From assembly GCA_902563555.1 (NCBI GenBank), contig CACEXM010000005.1, positions 1 to 64,000 of the forward strand: a DNA stretch of 64,000 bases, read 5' to 3'. Below the pieces are notes generated by a model. That model had not been told where the DNA came from and did not search any database. It was given only the letters and a program-made list of their open reading frames with translations. Shown in pieces: positions 1-11,643 of this stretch; the stretch's first letter is position 1; each line of letters begins with the position of its first letter. Made by a program: the position numbers and the translations under genes. Source of the stretch: an uncultured Pelagibacteraceae bacterium (GTDB lineage Bacteria > Pseudomonadota > Alphaproteobacteria > Pelagibacterales > Pelagibacteraceae).

Positions 1-1725
1 GGAAGAGTGAAACCAGCCTCTATGTTGATCAGAACCCTCTAAGTACATTGATGCAGGCCATTTTAGATCTTTTCTTTTTTCTAAGACAAAAGAATGGGTT
101 GAGCCACTATCAAACCATACTTCAACTATATCACTGAGTTTTTCAAAGTCTTGTGCATTATATTTATTACCTAAAAATTTTTGAGGATCATCTGAAAACC
201 AACAATCTGAACCCTCTTTTTCATAAATATTTGCAATATTTTCAAATACCTCATCGTCTATCAAAATTTCATTAGACTTTTTGTTAACAAAAATAGGAAG
301 TGGTACACCCCACACTCTTTGTCTTGAAACACACCAGTCTGGTCTTGTCTCAATCATTGATTTTAATCTTTCTTTACCTTTGCTTGGATAAAAAGTTGTA
401 TCATCTATTGCTTTTAAGGCTTTACTTCTAAGCTTATGACTTTCCATGGATATAAACCACTGTGGGGTTGCTCTGTGCACTAAGGGCGCCTTTGATCTCC
501 AAGAATGAGGATAAGAATGAACTAATTCACCATTTGACAAAAGTTTGTTTTGCTCTTTTAATTTTTCAATTACAATTGGATTAGCTTTAAAAATATGTAA
601 ACCCTCAAATAAAGAAACATTCTTTGTATATTTTCCGTCATCATCAACTGTCTCAATAGCTTTTATTCCATTGTTTAAACAAAGATTAAAGTCGTCAGGA
701 CCGTGACTAGGCGCGCAATGAACGATTCCTGTTCCTTGATCTGTAGTGACGAAACGAGCCTCTAACATCGGAATATCATAGTCATAACCTAAATTAAAAA
801 ATGGATGATTACAGATAGTACCTTTTAAATCTTTGCCCTTAAATTTCTTTAAATTTTTGAATTCTTTTATCTGACACTCTTTTAAGACTGAGGATAATAA
901 TGCTTCAGCAATAACTATTTTTTTATCTTTAAGATTTCCCTCATCAGTAATTTGAATTATCAAATAGTCTAGGCCCTCATTAAATGCTAAAGCTTTGTTT
1001 GCTGGTATAGTCCAAGGAGTGGTTGTCCAAATTACAATATTGCAATCTTTTAGTTCCTTAATTTTTGATGACTTAACCGGGAAACATGCATAGATCGTGT
1101 CAGATTTGTGATCTTGATATTCAACTTCAGCGTCAGCTAAAGCAGTTTTTTCAACCGTTGACCATAGAACTGGTTTGAATCCCCTATAAAGACTACCCTC
1201 TTTTAAAAATTTTCCTAATTCTCTAACAATTTGTGCTTCCGCGTCATAACTCATTGTTGAATAATAATTTTCCCAATCTCCAACAACACCCAATCTTTTA
1301 AATTGGTCTTTATGAACTTCAATCCATTTTTCTGCAAACGTTCGGCATTCTTTTCTAAATTCTACAATCGGAACATCATTTTTATTCTTTTTATTTTTTT
1401 TATATTGTTCTTCAATTTTCCACTCAATAGGTAAACCATGACAATCCCAACCAGGCACATACACAGAGTCTTTACCATCCATTTGATGAAACTTTACAAT
1501 AATATCCTTTAGTATTTTGTTCAGAGCAGTGCCCATATGTATATTTCCATTTGCATATGGAGGACCATCGTGAAGAACAAACTTTTCTTTTCCTTTTCTT
1601 GAGTTTCTCAATTCTTTATAAAGATCAATTTTTTTCCAAAGTTCCAATATTTCTGGCTCTCTTATCGGTAAATTTGCCTTCATTGAAAAAGCTGTTTTAG
1701 GTAAATTAATTTGACTTTTGCTCAT
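1..1725 (-). CDS. ileS: Isoleucyl-tRNA synthetase, C-terminal part truncated by window edge
   Basis: Manual minus-strand translation begins MSKSQINLPKTAFSMKANLPIREPEILELWKK and contains HDGPPYANGNIHMG and WDCHGLPIEWK (class I aaRS HIGH-type region). Open through position 1. Confidence 0.95.
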   Translation of the reverse strand, partial: MSKSQINLPKTAFSMKANLPIREPEILELWKKIDLYKELRNSRKGKEKFVLHDGPPYANGNIHMGTALNKILKDIIVKFHQMDGKDSVYVPGWDCHGLPIEWKIEEQYKKNKKNKNDVPIVEFRKECRTFAEKWIEVHKDQFKRLGVVGDWENYYSTMSYDAEAQIVRELGKFLKEGSLYRGFKPVLWSTVEKTALADAEVEYQDHKSDTIYACFPVKSSKIKELKDCNIVIWTTTPWTIPANKALAFNEGLDYLIIQITDEGNLKDKKIVIAEALLSSVLKECQIKEFKNLKKFKGKDLKGTICNHPFFNLGYDYDIPMLEARFVTTDQGTGIVHCAPSHGPDDFNLCLNNGIKAIETVDDDGKYTKNVSLFEGLHIFKANPIVIEKLKEQNKLLSNGELVHSYPHSWRSKAPLVHRATPQWFISMESHKLRSKALKAIDDTTFYPSKGKERLKSMIETRPDWCVSRQRVWGVPLPIFVNKKSNEILIDDEVFENIANIYEKEGSDCWFSDDPQKFLGNKYNAQDFEKLSDIVEVWFDSGSTHSFVLEKRKDLKWPASMYLEGSDQHRGWFHSS

Positions 1726-2651
1726 TTTATTTTTTTTGCAATTAAAAGATCGACATTAATTTGTTTCTTCAATTGTTCTACATTTTTGAATTTTTTTTCT
1801 TTTCTTATAAATTTTAAGAATTCAACTCTTAAATACTTATTATATAAATTTCCAGAAAAATTAAATAGATGAACCTCTAATAGTACTTTCTTTCCATTAA
1901 ATGTAGGTCGATATCCTAAATTTGCTATACCTGTGATATAATTTGATCTATTCATTTTTCTGACCTTAACACCATAAACACCAGGTTTAGCCAAAACATA
2001 ATCTTTGATATCGATGTTAGCTGTTGGAAAACCAATCTTTTTTCCTAGCTGTTTGCCTTTTTGAACTTTTCCATCAATTGACCAATTTCTTTTTAAAAGT
2101 TTGTTTGCATCCTTAAGTTTTCCATTTTGTAAATATTTTCTTATCAGAGAAGATGAGACAATTTTTTTTTTAATTATTAAAGGTTGTGGTTTAATAATTT
2201 TATAATTACATAATTTCTCGTGATTAATTAATTTTTTTACATTTCCTTCTCTTTTGTTTCCAAATCTAAAATTATTACTCACAAAAATAAATTTAGGACT
2301 AAGTTTCCTACTCAAAGTTTCTTTAATAAATGAAATTGATTTTGTTTTTGAAAATTTACGATTAAATTTCTTAGTAATAACAAAATCAACATTAAACTTA
2401 CTTAAATTTTCAATTTTTTGATTTAAATTAGATAATCTAAAATTTTTTAAATTGGAGTTAAAAAACATTTTTGGCATTGGCTCAAAAGTTAAAACACCAA
2501 TCTTTGAAGAATATTTTTTTTTATATTTTTTTGCTAATCTAAATAATTTTTGATGTCCAAGATGAAGTCCATCAAAATTACCAATTAAAATAATTGAATT
2601 TTTATGACTCTTTTTAATATTAAAACTATTATATAATTTCATTTTTACCAT
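1722..2651 (-). CDS. ribF: Bifunctional riboflavin kinase/FAD synthetase
   Basis: N-terminal GNFDGLHLGHQKL nucleotidyltransferase motif; C-terminal riboflavin kinase region GKQLGKKIGFPTANI. Overlaps the ileS start by 4 bp. Confidence 0.95.
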   Translation of the reverse strand: MVKMKLYNSFNIKKSHKNSIILIGNFDGLHLGHQKLFRLAKKYKKKYSSKIGVLTFEPMPKMFFNSNLKNFRLSNLNQKIENLSKFNVDFVITKKFNRKFSKTKSISFIKETLSRKLSPKFIFVSNNFRFGNKREGNVKKLINHEKLCNYKIIKPQPLIIKKKIVSSSLIRKYLQNGKLKDANKLLKRNWSIDGKVQKGKQLGKKIGFPTANIDIKDYVLAKPGVYGVKVRKMNRSNYITGIANLGYRPTFNGKKVLLEVHLFNFSGNLYNKYLRVEFLKFIRKEKKFKNVEQLKKQINVDLLIAKKIK

Positions 2652-3466
2652 TTTAACTCTGATTGTATATAGTTACAGATTGTTTCATAAGATTTCGCAG
2701 TTGCTTCAATTCCTTTTTCTTTGATTTCATTTTTATGAATACCATTTGAAATAATTAATGAGTCAAAATTTAAAAGATTTGCACCTTTAATATCAGTATT
2801 TAAATTATCACCAACAGAAAGAATCTTTTTACCTTTGTTATCAATTGATAAATTATAAATCTCAGGATATGGCTTACCAAAATATACTACCTTGCCACCC
2901 ATTTTTTCAAAAACCATAGCGACCGATCCTGCGCAAAGCTCTCTTTTATCACCTCTATCCACAATTAAGTCAGGATTAGTACAAACCATCTCTTTATCTA
3001 AATTTTTTTCAAATAAATCTTTATAATAATTCAAATCTTTATCAAATTGTTCAAATAACCCTGTACACAATATGTACTCTCCATCATCAATTTTATTTGA
3101 CTTCATTTTTGAAAAGTCATTAAACAAATCAAAATCACGTGGTGGTCCAACATGAAAAAATTTTTGGGTAGATAAATTTTTTTTGAGATAATTTAATGAT
3201 GCTTGGCCAGATGTAAAAACACGGTCTCTAATTTCTTTTTCCATGCCCATTTTTTCTAAAAAGGATTTAACGACATCATTAGGTCTTGGAGCATTAGTAA
3301 GTAGAATGTATTCTTTGCCTTTTTTTGTGATTTCTTTTAAAACGTTGACTGCTTCTTTGTGAAGATTTATTCCATTATGAATAACACCCCATAAATCTAT
3401 ATAAAAAAGCTGATAATCATCAACGATGGAGCAGAAACCATCTTTGTCTAAATTTTTAGTCATCAA
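2645..3466 (-). CDS. HAD-superfamily class IIA hydrolase (TIGR01459-like)
   Basis: DLWGVIHNG motif, [30 protein letters not shown]. Confidence 0.85.
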   Translation of the reverse strand: MMTKNLDKDGFCSIVDDYQLFYIDLWGVIHNGINLHKEAVNVLKEITKKGKEYILLTNAPRPNDVVKSFLEKMGMEKEIRDRVFTSGQASLNYLKKNLSTQKFFHVGPPRDFDLFNDFSKMKSNKIDDGEYILCTGLFEQFDKDLNYYKDLFEKNLDKEMVCTNPDLIVDRGDKRELCAGSVAMVFEKMGGKVVYFGKPYPEIYNLSIDNKGKKILSVGDNLNTDIKGANLLNFDSLIISNGIHKNEIKEKGIEATAKSYETICNYIQSELKW

Positions 3467-3532
3467 AATAATCTATAACCCAAAAAATCCACAATTTCCT
3501 ACCTTTTTTAAAAAACTAAATATCAAGTATAT

Positions 3533-3560
3533 CTTGAAAAAGTATTGCCAATATCTATAT
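3533..3560 (+). promoter_or_regulatory. Candidate sigma-32 (heat-shock) promoter of groESL
   Basis: CTTGAAA (3533-3539), 15-nt spacer, CTATAT (3555-3560). The same CTTGAAA box occurs before the hsp20 gene at 21981. Confidence 0.5.
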
Positions 3561-3587
3561 GAACTCCATATTTATATAGGAGAATAT

Positions 3588-3878
3588 ATGAAATTTAGAC
3601 CGTTACATGACAGAGTTTTAATAGAAGTTTTAGATAGCAGCGAAAAAACTGCTGGAGGAATAATCATACCAGATACTGCACAAGAGAAGCCTCAAGAAGG
3701 AAAAGTTGTTGCCGTTGGTGGTGGTGCAAAAACTGAAGATGGAAAAAAAATTCCAATGGATGTTAAAGTTGGAGACAAAGTTTTATTTGGCAAATGGTCA
3801 GGAACTGAAGTCAAAATTGATGGTAAAGAATACAGCATAATGAAAGAGTCAGACATTATGGGTATTTCAAGTAAATAA
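3588..3878 (+). CDS. groS: Co-chaperonin GroES
   Basis: [44 protein letters not shown]. The ORF track starts at 3426, but the true ATG is at 3588, after AGGAGA. Confidence 0.97.
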   Translation: MKFRPLHDRVLIEVLDSSEKTAGGIIIPDTAQEKPQEGKVVAVGGGAKTEDGKKIPMDVKVGDKVLFGKWSGTEVKIDGKEYSIMKESDIMGISSK

Positions 3879-3883
3879 TATAA

Positions 3884-5563
<1,680 letters not shown>

Positions 5564-5590
5564 TCCCACCACACTCTTTAAAAAAATTTA

Positions 5591-5629
5591 AAAACGCCAG
5601 AGAAAACAACCACTCTGGCGTTTTTTTTA
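5591..5629 (+). terminator. Rho-independent terminator of groESL
   Basis: AAAACGCCAGAG-loop-CTCTGGCGTTTTTTTT: perfect stem followed by T-run. Confidence 0.95.
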
Positions 5630-5901
5630 TTTCTAATTTACAATAAAGCAACAATGTAAATTCAATGTAGTCATCTTCGCTGTTTTACTCTGATTTTACA
5701 AAAGGAAAAATTAAACAACATAAATTAAAAGTGAATTACACAATTAACAAACATATAACTGATAGACGTTAAGTCATCGCTGATAAAGATATTAGAAAAA
5801 TGTCAAATATAGTTGAAAACTTAATTGGACGATATGTTGAGAGTAGAGTGTGAGATTGGTAATAAAAAAATTTATTTTATAAAATTAATTACATCAAAAT
5901 T

Positions 5902-6849
5902 TCAATTATTTCTTTTAAAAATTTCATTAACAGTTTCATTTGATTTCAATTTATAATTTTTATCACTTAGCAATCTGCAATTTAGAGATGCTACCTTTTT
6001 AAAGTTATTTCCCTCCATAATATTATTAATAAATTCATACTGTTTCACATAAGTGGGGTTCATCTCTATCGAAAGTTCTTTTAAATTTTTATTTTTAAGT
6101 AAATTTTTCGCTCCTTTTAAGATAAGATGTTCAATGCCATCCACATCTATTTTGATATAATTAGGAACTGTAAGAATTTGGTTTAGAATTAGATTGTCAA
6201 TACTAGTACCAAATAAATTATATTTATTCTTAATTTGATTTTCTTTTACAATTTCTCCACGATAATCAATATCACTATTAAAATTTGAAATCGAACCACC
6301 CTCTGAAAATCTTGTTTCATTAAAATATGAAATAATATTTTCTTTATCTGATAATGCTAATGGAAAAATACTTATTTTATTTTCAAGATTATTAATAGAA
6401 ATATTTCTACTTAAAGTTCTCGTATTGGAAGTAGATGGTTCAAAGGAAATAATTTCGATATCTTTAAATATAACAGCGGCATAAATAGAATATAAACCAA
6501 TATTAGCACCTATATCCCAAAAAACTATGTTTTTAGAATTATTTGGTTGAAAACTATCAATCCAATTTAATGTTTCCGGTTCTTTTGTGTATAAAGATTG
6601 AACTCTTCCAAATGTTTGTCGAGAGGGACAGAAAAAAATTATTTTTTTATTATGTATTATTTTTTCATAATATTGCCTGCTTTCAATTTCTTCGTGAATT
6701 GAAGGAAGAAATTGATATCTGTTGAAGATTTTTCTAAAAATTAAATCAATAAAAATTAAAAACCTTGAAACTAAAAAAAAAAAAATTTTATAAAAGTATT
6801 TTATCATTAAATAATTACATACCACAGAAATATCAAAAAAAAAAAACAA
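5902..6849 (-). CDS. FkbM-family methyltransferase
   Basis: NIVFWDIGANIGLYSIYAA SAM motif, IISFEPSTSN, PNYIKIDVDGIEHLILKGA. Annotated start is TTG (6849); the ATG at 6807 is a likelier start. Confidence 0.85.
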   Translation of the reverse strand: MFFFFDISVVCNYLMIKYFYKIFFFLVSRFLIFIDLIFRKIFNRYQFLPSIHEEIESRQYYEKIIHNKKIIFFCPSRQTFGRVQSLYTKEPETLNWIDSFQPNNSKNIVFWDIGANIGLYSIYAAVIFKDIEIISFEPSTSNTRTLSRNISINNLENKISIFPLALSDKENIISYFNETRFSEGGSISNFNSDIDYRGEIVKENQIKNKYNLFGTSIDNLILNQILTVPNYIKIDVDGIEHLILKGAKNLLKNKNLKELSIEMNPTYVKQYEFINNIMEGNNFKKVASLNCRLLSDKNYKLKSNETVNEIFKRNN

Positions 6850-7036
6850 TTAAATATCAAAAAATTTCAGTTAAAGTTCTAATTACAGATATTGTGTCTT
6901 ATAATCTCTTCATTTGGTAGAATTGTACTTTCTCTTTTAAGATATTAAAAACATAAGATTGAGTAAATTTCCAACGCAATTTGTAGAATAGGTGTACACA
7001 AAAAGAAGGGGTAAAGATAGAATGCGTTAGCATTAT

Positions 7037-7073
7037 ATCACTACATTAAATATCAATTATTCAATGTAGTGAT
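7037..7073. repeat. Inverted repeat ATCACTACATT / AATGTAGTGAT, with a third copy at 7119-7129
   Basis: 11-bp perfect arms at 7037-7047 and 7063-7073; identical AATGTAGTGAT at 7119-7129. Confidence 0.85.
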
Positions 7074-7266
7074 CCTCTGAAAGTTGGACAAGTTTGAGGT
7101 TAGATTTCTCGTAGTTACAATGTAGTGATTTAAATAATGGTGTGTTTAGTATACTTTTGATTTGAGGAATGCGAATATAACCCAATAACTCCTAATCAAA
7201 ATTTTAAAAGACAGTTTTTACTGCCCTTTTTTTCTTTTAAAAAATTTGTAATATTGAACTATTATT

Positions 7267-7383
7267 ATGTCGAAAAGGTATAGTGGAAAATCATTTAAAG
7301 ACTCTAGTATTAAGAAAAAACCCAAATTAAGTTTTAAAGAAAAAAGAAAACTAAAACGCGAAAAGCGAAAAAAGGCAAATTAA
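7267..7383 (+). CDS. Small Lys/Arg-rich protein (38 aa), hypothetical
   Basis: ATG...TAA encodes MSKRYSGKSFKDSSIKKKPKLSFKEKRKLKREKRKKAN. Not in the ORF track because of length. No clear Shine-Dalgarno. Confidence 0.4.
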   Translation: MSKRYSGKSFKDSSIKKKPKLSFKEKRKLKREKRKKAN

Positions 7384-7468
7384 AAAGAGAGCACTTAATT
7401 TTTTCAAGCCTAGTGTAGTTTTTTTTGAGTTTTCAAAAGTGTTTAAATATGTATAAGAACCCAGATTT

Positions 7469-9295
7469 ATGAATAATACTATAAGGAACATCACCATAAT
7501 TGCCCATGTTGATCATGGTAAAACGACACTAATTGATAATCTAATGAAACAAAGTGGTTCATTTAGAGAAAATGAAGTTATTGATGAAAGGCTGATGGAT
7601 TCTGGAGAATTAGAAAAAGAGAGAGGAATTACAATATTAGCTAAACCTGCCTCAATTAATTGGAAGGATTCTAGAATAAATATAATAGATACGCCTGGCC
7701 ACAGAGATTTTGCTGCTGAAGTTGAAAGAGTGCTTAGTATGGCTGATGGGGCTTTATTACTAATAGACTCTGCTGAGGGTGTAATGCCTCAAACAAAATT
7801 CGTTTTAGCAAAAGCATTGAAACAAGGCTTAAAGCCAATCGTTGTCATAAATAAATTAGATAAATCAGATCAAAGAGCTAACGAAGTTCTAGATGAAACG
7901 TTCGACTTATTTGTAAGTTTAGATGCTAATGAAGAACAACTAGATTTCCCAGTTTTGTATGCCAGCGGAAGATCTGGATGGGCTGATTTTGAAGTTGATG
8001 GTCCAAGAGAGAATCTTAATCCACTTTTAGATAAAATAATAGACCATGTTAAACCAGCTGAATTAGATAAATCAAAACCTTTTGCTATGCTTTCTACACT
8101 TCTTTACGCTGATAGTTTCTTAGGAAGAAGTTTAGTTGGTAGAATTTCACAAGGAACTGCAAAAGCTAATCAAGCAATAAAGGCAATCAACTTAAATGGA
8201 GAGAAAGTTGATGAAGGTAGATTAACTAAAATTTTTAGATACGAAGGTACCAAAAAGGTTCCAATTGAAGTTGGTGAAGCTGGAGATATTGTAGTTGTTG
8301 CCGGTTTAGAAAAAGCTAACGTTGCAGATACTATTTGTGATCTTGAAGTTAACGATCCAATAAAAGCTACTCCAATAGATCCTCCAACTATGTCAATTAC
8401 AATTACTGTAAATACATCACCTTTAGCTGGCACAGAAGGTAAAAAACTTACAAGCACACAAATTAGAGATCGATTAGTTCAAGAGGCACAAAATAACGTT
8501 GGAATTACATTTACTGAAAATGAGGGAAATGACTCTTTTGTGGTTAGTGGACGTGGTGAATTAATGTTGGAAATTTTGCTTACTCAAATGAGGAGAGAAG
8601 GTTTTGAAATGACAGTGAGCCCTCCAAAAGTTCTTTATAAAAAAGATGAAAATGGAAACAAACTTGAGCCAATAGAAGAAATTACAATGGATCTTGATGA
8701 AGAGCATTCATCAAAAATAATTGATTCAATGAATAGAAGAAAAGGTAAATTAATAGAATTAAAAGATACTGGTAAAAATAAAAAGAGGCTTATATTTCAT
8801 GCACCAACAAGGGGTTTGATGGGATATACAAGTAGATTTTTAACGCTGACAAAAGGAAACGGTGTCATCAATAGAATTTTTCATGAATATGGTCCATTTG
8901 AAGGTGAAATGGAGGGCAGAAGAAATGGTGCTCTAATTTCTATGGAACAAGGAAAGGCAGTTGCTTTTGCAATCTTTAATTTACAGGCAAGAGGAGAAAT
9001 GTTTGTAACTCATAACGATCCTGTTTATCCAGGAATGATTGTGGGACTATCACCTAAGCCAGGAGATATGATTATTAATGTCATGAAGGGAAAAAAATTA
9101 ACCAATATGAGAACGCAGGGTACTGATGAAAATGTTGTCTTAACTCCTGTAAGAAAAATGTCGATTGCTGAACAATTAAGTATGTTAAATACAGATGAAG
9201 CTTTAGAAATTACTCCAGAGTCTTGTAGATTAAGAAAAGCTATTCTTGATCCTCATGAAAGAAAGAGAAGTGAAAAATCAGGCGCTGCTGCCTAA
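7469..9295 (+). CDS. typA: Ribosome-associated GTPase TypA/BipA
   Basis: IIAHVDHGKTTLIDNLMKQSG, RGITILAK, DTPGHRDFAAEVERVL, NKLDK; ~608 aa. Confidence 0.97.
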   Translation: MNNTIRNITIIAHVDHGKTTLIDNLMKQSGSFRENEVIDERLMDSGELEKERGITILAKPASINWKDSRINIIDTPGHRDFAAEVERVLSMADGALLLIDSAEGVMPQTKFVLAKALKQGLKPIVVINKLDKSDQRANEVLDETFDLFVSLDANEEQLDFPVLYASGRSGWADFEVDGPRENLNPLLDKIIDHVKPAELDKSKPFAMLSTLLYADSFLGRSLVGRISQGTAKANQAIKAINLNGEKVDEGRLTKIFRYEGTKKVPIEVGEAGDIVVVAGLEKANVADTICDLEVNDPIKATPIDPPTMSITITVNTSPLAGTEGKKLTSTQIRDRLVQEAQNNVGITFTENEGNDSFVVSGRGELMLEILLTQMRREGFEMTVSPPKVLYKKDENGNKLEPIEEITMDLDEEHSSKIIDSMNRRKGKLIELKDTGKNKKRLIFHAPTRGLMGYTSRFLTLTKGNGVINRIFHEYGPFEGEMEGRRNGALISMEQGKAVAFAIFNLQARGEMFVTHNDPVYPGMIVGLSPKPGDMIINVMKGKKLTNMRTQGTDENVVLTPVRKMSIAEQLSMLNTDEALEITPESCRLRKAILDPHERKRSEKSGAAA

Positions 9296-9939
9296 TCAAA
9301 AATTTTATCAACTAAAAATAAACCTAGAGCAACGCACGGACCAATACCAAAAGCGAATAAAAGAGTTCCAACCCCTACTGTTCCACCTAAATACCAACCA
9401 ATACTTACAACAGAAATTTCTAAAAAAGCTCTAACGGCTGCCACTGGTAAGTTAGTTACTTTTTGTAAACCAATCATTAATCCATCTCTTGGTCCTGCAC
9501 CAAGATTAGAAACTAAATAAATGCCCCCACCTATTCCAACCATCATTACAGAAATTACTGCTAGGATTAATTGATTAAGATAATTAGACGGGGTTGGTAC
9601 AAACTTAATACAAAGATCAATCATAAAGGCTATAATTAATGCATTAAATATTGTGCCCATTCCTGGTTTTTGGCTGAGAGGTATCCACAAAATTAAGACA
9701 GCAATACTTATTAAAAGAGTAATTGTTCCAATACTTAAATTAACATTTAAAGAAATACCTTGAGCTAAAACACTCCATGGAGAAGCACCCGTAAAAGAAA
9801 CAATTAATAAACCTTCGCCAAGACCAAATAAAGTCAGACCAAAACATAAAAAAAAGAAAGTGGAAAATTTTGGTTTAAAATTATATGGCCTATTAGAACT
9901 CCAATTAACTTTAGGTATTTTCTTTATTTTTAGAAACAT
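9292..9939 (-). CDS. YczE/YitT-like integral membrane protein
   Basis: Multiple hydrophobic segments; GASPWSVLAQGIS and NLGAGPRDGLMIGLQK match the YczE/YyaS-type pattern. Confidence 0.7.
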   Translation of the reverse strand: MFLKIKKIPKVNWSSNRPYNFKPKFSTFFFLCFGLTLFGLGEGLLIVSFTGASPWSVLAQGISLNVNLSIGTITLLISIAVLILWIPLSQKPGMGTIFNALIIAFMIDLCIKFVPTPSNYLNQLILAVISVMMVGIGGGIYLVSNLGAGPRDGLMIGLQKVTNLPVAAVRAFLEISVVSIGWYLGGTVGVGTLLFAFGIGPCVALGLFLVDKIFD

Positions 9940-9989
9940 TTTAATAAATTATTTCTATTATAGATAAAGTCCACTAATGTAATTGCTAA

Positions 9990-10670
9990 ATGAGAAAATT
10001 TATAGCCATTTTGTTTATTATAATTTTTCCAGTTATTTCTATGGCACATATGGGTCACTACAATAAATATAACAAAATTGAAATGGAGATTTTTAGAAAT
10101 GGTGAACTAATTGGATACAATTATTATTTTTTTGAGAGAAATGGTGAAGAAACTATAATTACAAATCAATTTAAATTTTCTGTTGATCTATTGGGAGCTA
10201 CAATTTTTAAGGTTGAATCCTATGGTGAAGAGAAATATATAAAAGATCATTTAATATCATATGATTCTAGAACTCTTCAAAATGAAAAAGAAAAATTTGT
10301 AAATTTAAAATTAAATAAAGATAGTAAAAAGTTTGATATTAAAGGCTCCTCATTCAATGGGGAAGCAACCATTGATAATGTTATTGGAAATTGGTGGAAT
10401 CATAAAATTTTACAAGCAGAATCTCAAATAAGTCCAATATCAGGGAGTATTAAAGAACAGGTTGTTACTTTTGTAGGAAAAGAAAAAATAGAGCTTTATG
10501 GAAAAATTTATGATGTTGATCATTTTACACTTAAATCTAAAGATATGAATATTCCAAAAGATAAACGATTAGACTTTGACATTTGGTATGATCAAAAAAA
10601 TTTAAGAATTTTAAAAGTGTCTTACTCAAGAATGGGAAATTGGGAATACAGATTGAAAAGCTTTGAATAA
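9990..10670 (+). CDS. Secreted/periplasmic protein, DUF6134-like
   Basis: N-terminal signal peptide MRKFIAILFIIIFPVISMA; beta-rich body with FDIWYDQKNLRILKVSYSRMGNWEYRL. Confidence 0.55.
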   Translation: MRKFIAILFIIIFPVISMAHMGHYNKYNKIEMEIFRNGELIGYNYYFFERNGEETIITNQFKFSVDLLGATIFKVESYGEEKYIKDHLISYDSRTLQNEKEKFVNLKLNKDSKKFDIKGSSFNGEATIDNVIGNWWNHKILQAESQISPISGSIKEQVVTFVGKEKIELYGKIYDVDHFTLKSKDMNIPKDKRLDFDIWYDQKNLRILKVSYSRMGNWEYRLKSFE

Positions 10671-10671
10671 T

Positions 10672-11643
10672 TTATCTTGAAATTTTTTTATATAAGTCCT
10701 GTGCACTTATCCATCCCGACTCCAGTCTTGGTCCGACAAACCAATCAGCACAAACACCTATTTTTTTCTTTGGATCCCAAAAACTTTTAATTTTGAAAGG
10801 TTTTGAATTCGAAGAGTATTTCCAGCCATGATTAAGAGAGAAATTGATTTTTGTTTTTTTAATATTTGAAAGTTGAAAGAACTTATCGATCATAATTTTT
10901 GAATTCTTTTTCTTATTATTTTTATTTTGATTAATATTTTTATTTGCCCACTTGAATGTACTTTGTAGAGTCCATAAATCATATTTTGATTTAAATCTTT
11001 TTTTTGAATTTTCATTACCAGCCCAGCCAAGAATTGAGTCTTCGAAAAGGTAGCTGCTACTAGATTTTTTGTTTTTTTTTATAGCAATCATGGTAGTTAT
11101 ATTTGCATCCATTTTTATTGATTTTTTTACAAAAGAATTATTTATAAATTTTTTAGAAAGTTTTTTTAATTGTGGAAATGGACAGGTCAAAATAATACTT
11201 TTAAAAGATCTCAATTTTCCATCAGCAAATGATAAGTGCCAAAGTTTGTTTTTATAATGAATTTTTTTTAATTCACTTTGATAGTTGCACTTAATTTTTT
11301 TTAATAAATACTTGCTAATATCATTGTTTCCATTTTTACCTATAATTTTAAGATGTTTTTTATCTTCTTTTTTTTTGGAGTTAAGAAAAATGTGTTTACC
11401 ACCCCAAACCTTTAAAATTTTTTTTTTAATTAAATGTTTAGTAAACTTTTTAAATTCTGGAGTTTTTGGTGAAAAGTACTGAGTACCATGATCAAAGCCT
11501 ATATTGCCTCTTATTCTTTTGAAAGATGCACGACCTCCTGGACCTCTCGCTTTATCAAATAGGATTACTGTATTTTTTTTATTAAGAAGATTAGCAATTG
11601 TAGCTCCAGAAATACCTGAACCGATTACGCAGAATTCACTCAT
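10672..11643 (-). CDS. FAD-dependent amine-oxidase/renalase-like oxidoreductase
   Basis: IGSGISGATIANLL Rossmann motif, FDKARGPGGRASFKR, GVCADWFVGPRLESGWISAQDL. Confidence 0.8.
   Translation of the reverse strand: MSEFCVIGSGISGATIANLLNKKNTVILFDKARGPGGRASFKRIRGNIGFDHGTQYFSPKTPEFKKFTKHLIKKKILKVWGGKHIFLNSKKKEDKKHLKIIGKNGNNDISKYLLKKIKCNYQSELKKIHYKNKLWHLSFADGKLRSFKSIILTCPFPQLKKLSKKFINNSFVKKSIKMDANITTMIAIKKNKKSSSSYLFEDSILGWAGNENSKKRFKSKYDLWTLQSTFKWANKNINQNKNNKKKNSKIMIDKFFQLSNIKKTKINFSLNHGWKYSSNSKPFKIKSFWDPKKKIGVCADWFVGPRLESGWISAQDLYKKISR

Noticed and set aside
3426-3587. N-terminal extension of the groES ORF
   Set aside because: Canonical GroES start and ribosome-binding site are at 3588; the extension spans the promoter region.
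7209-7240. Terminator-like GACAGTTTTTACTGCCCTTTTTTT
   Set aside because: Only about 4 contiguous stem pairs; too weak to call, although it could end a small RNA from the 6860-7200 region.
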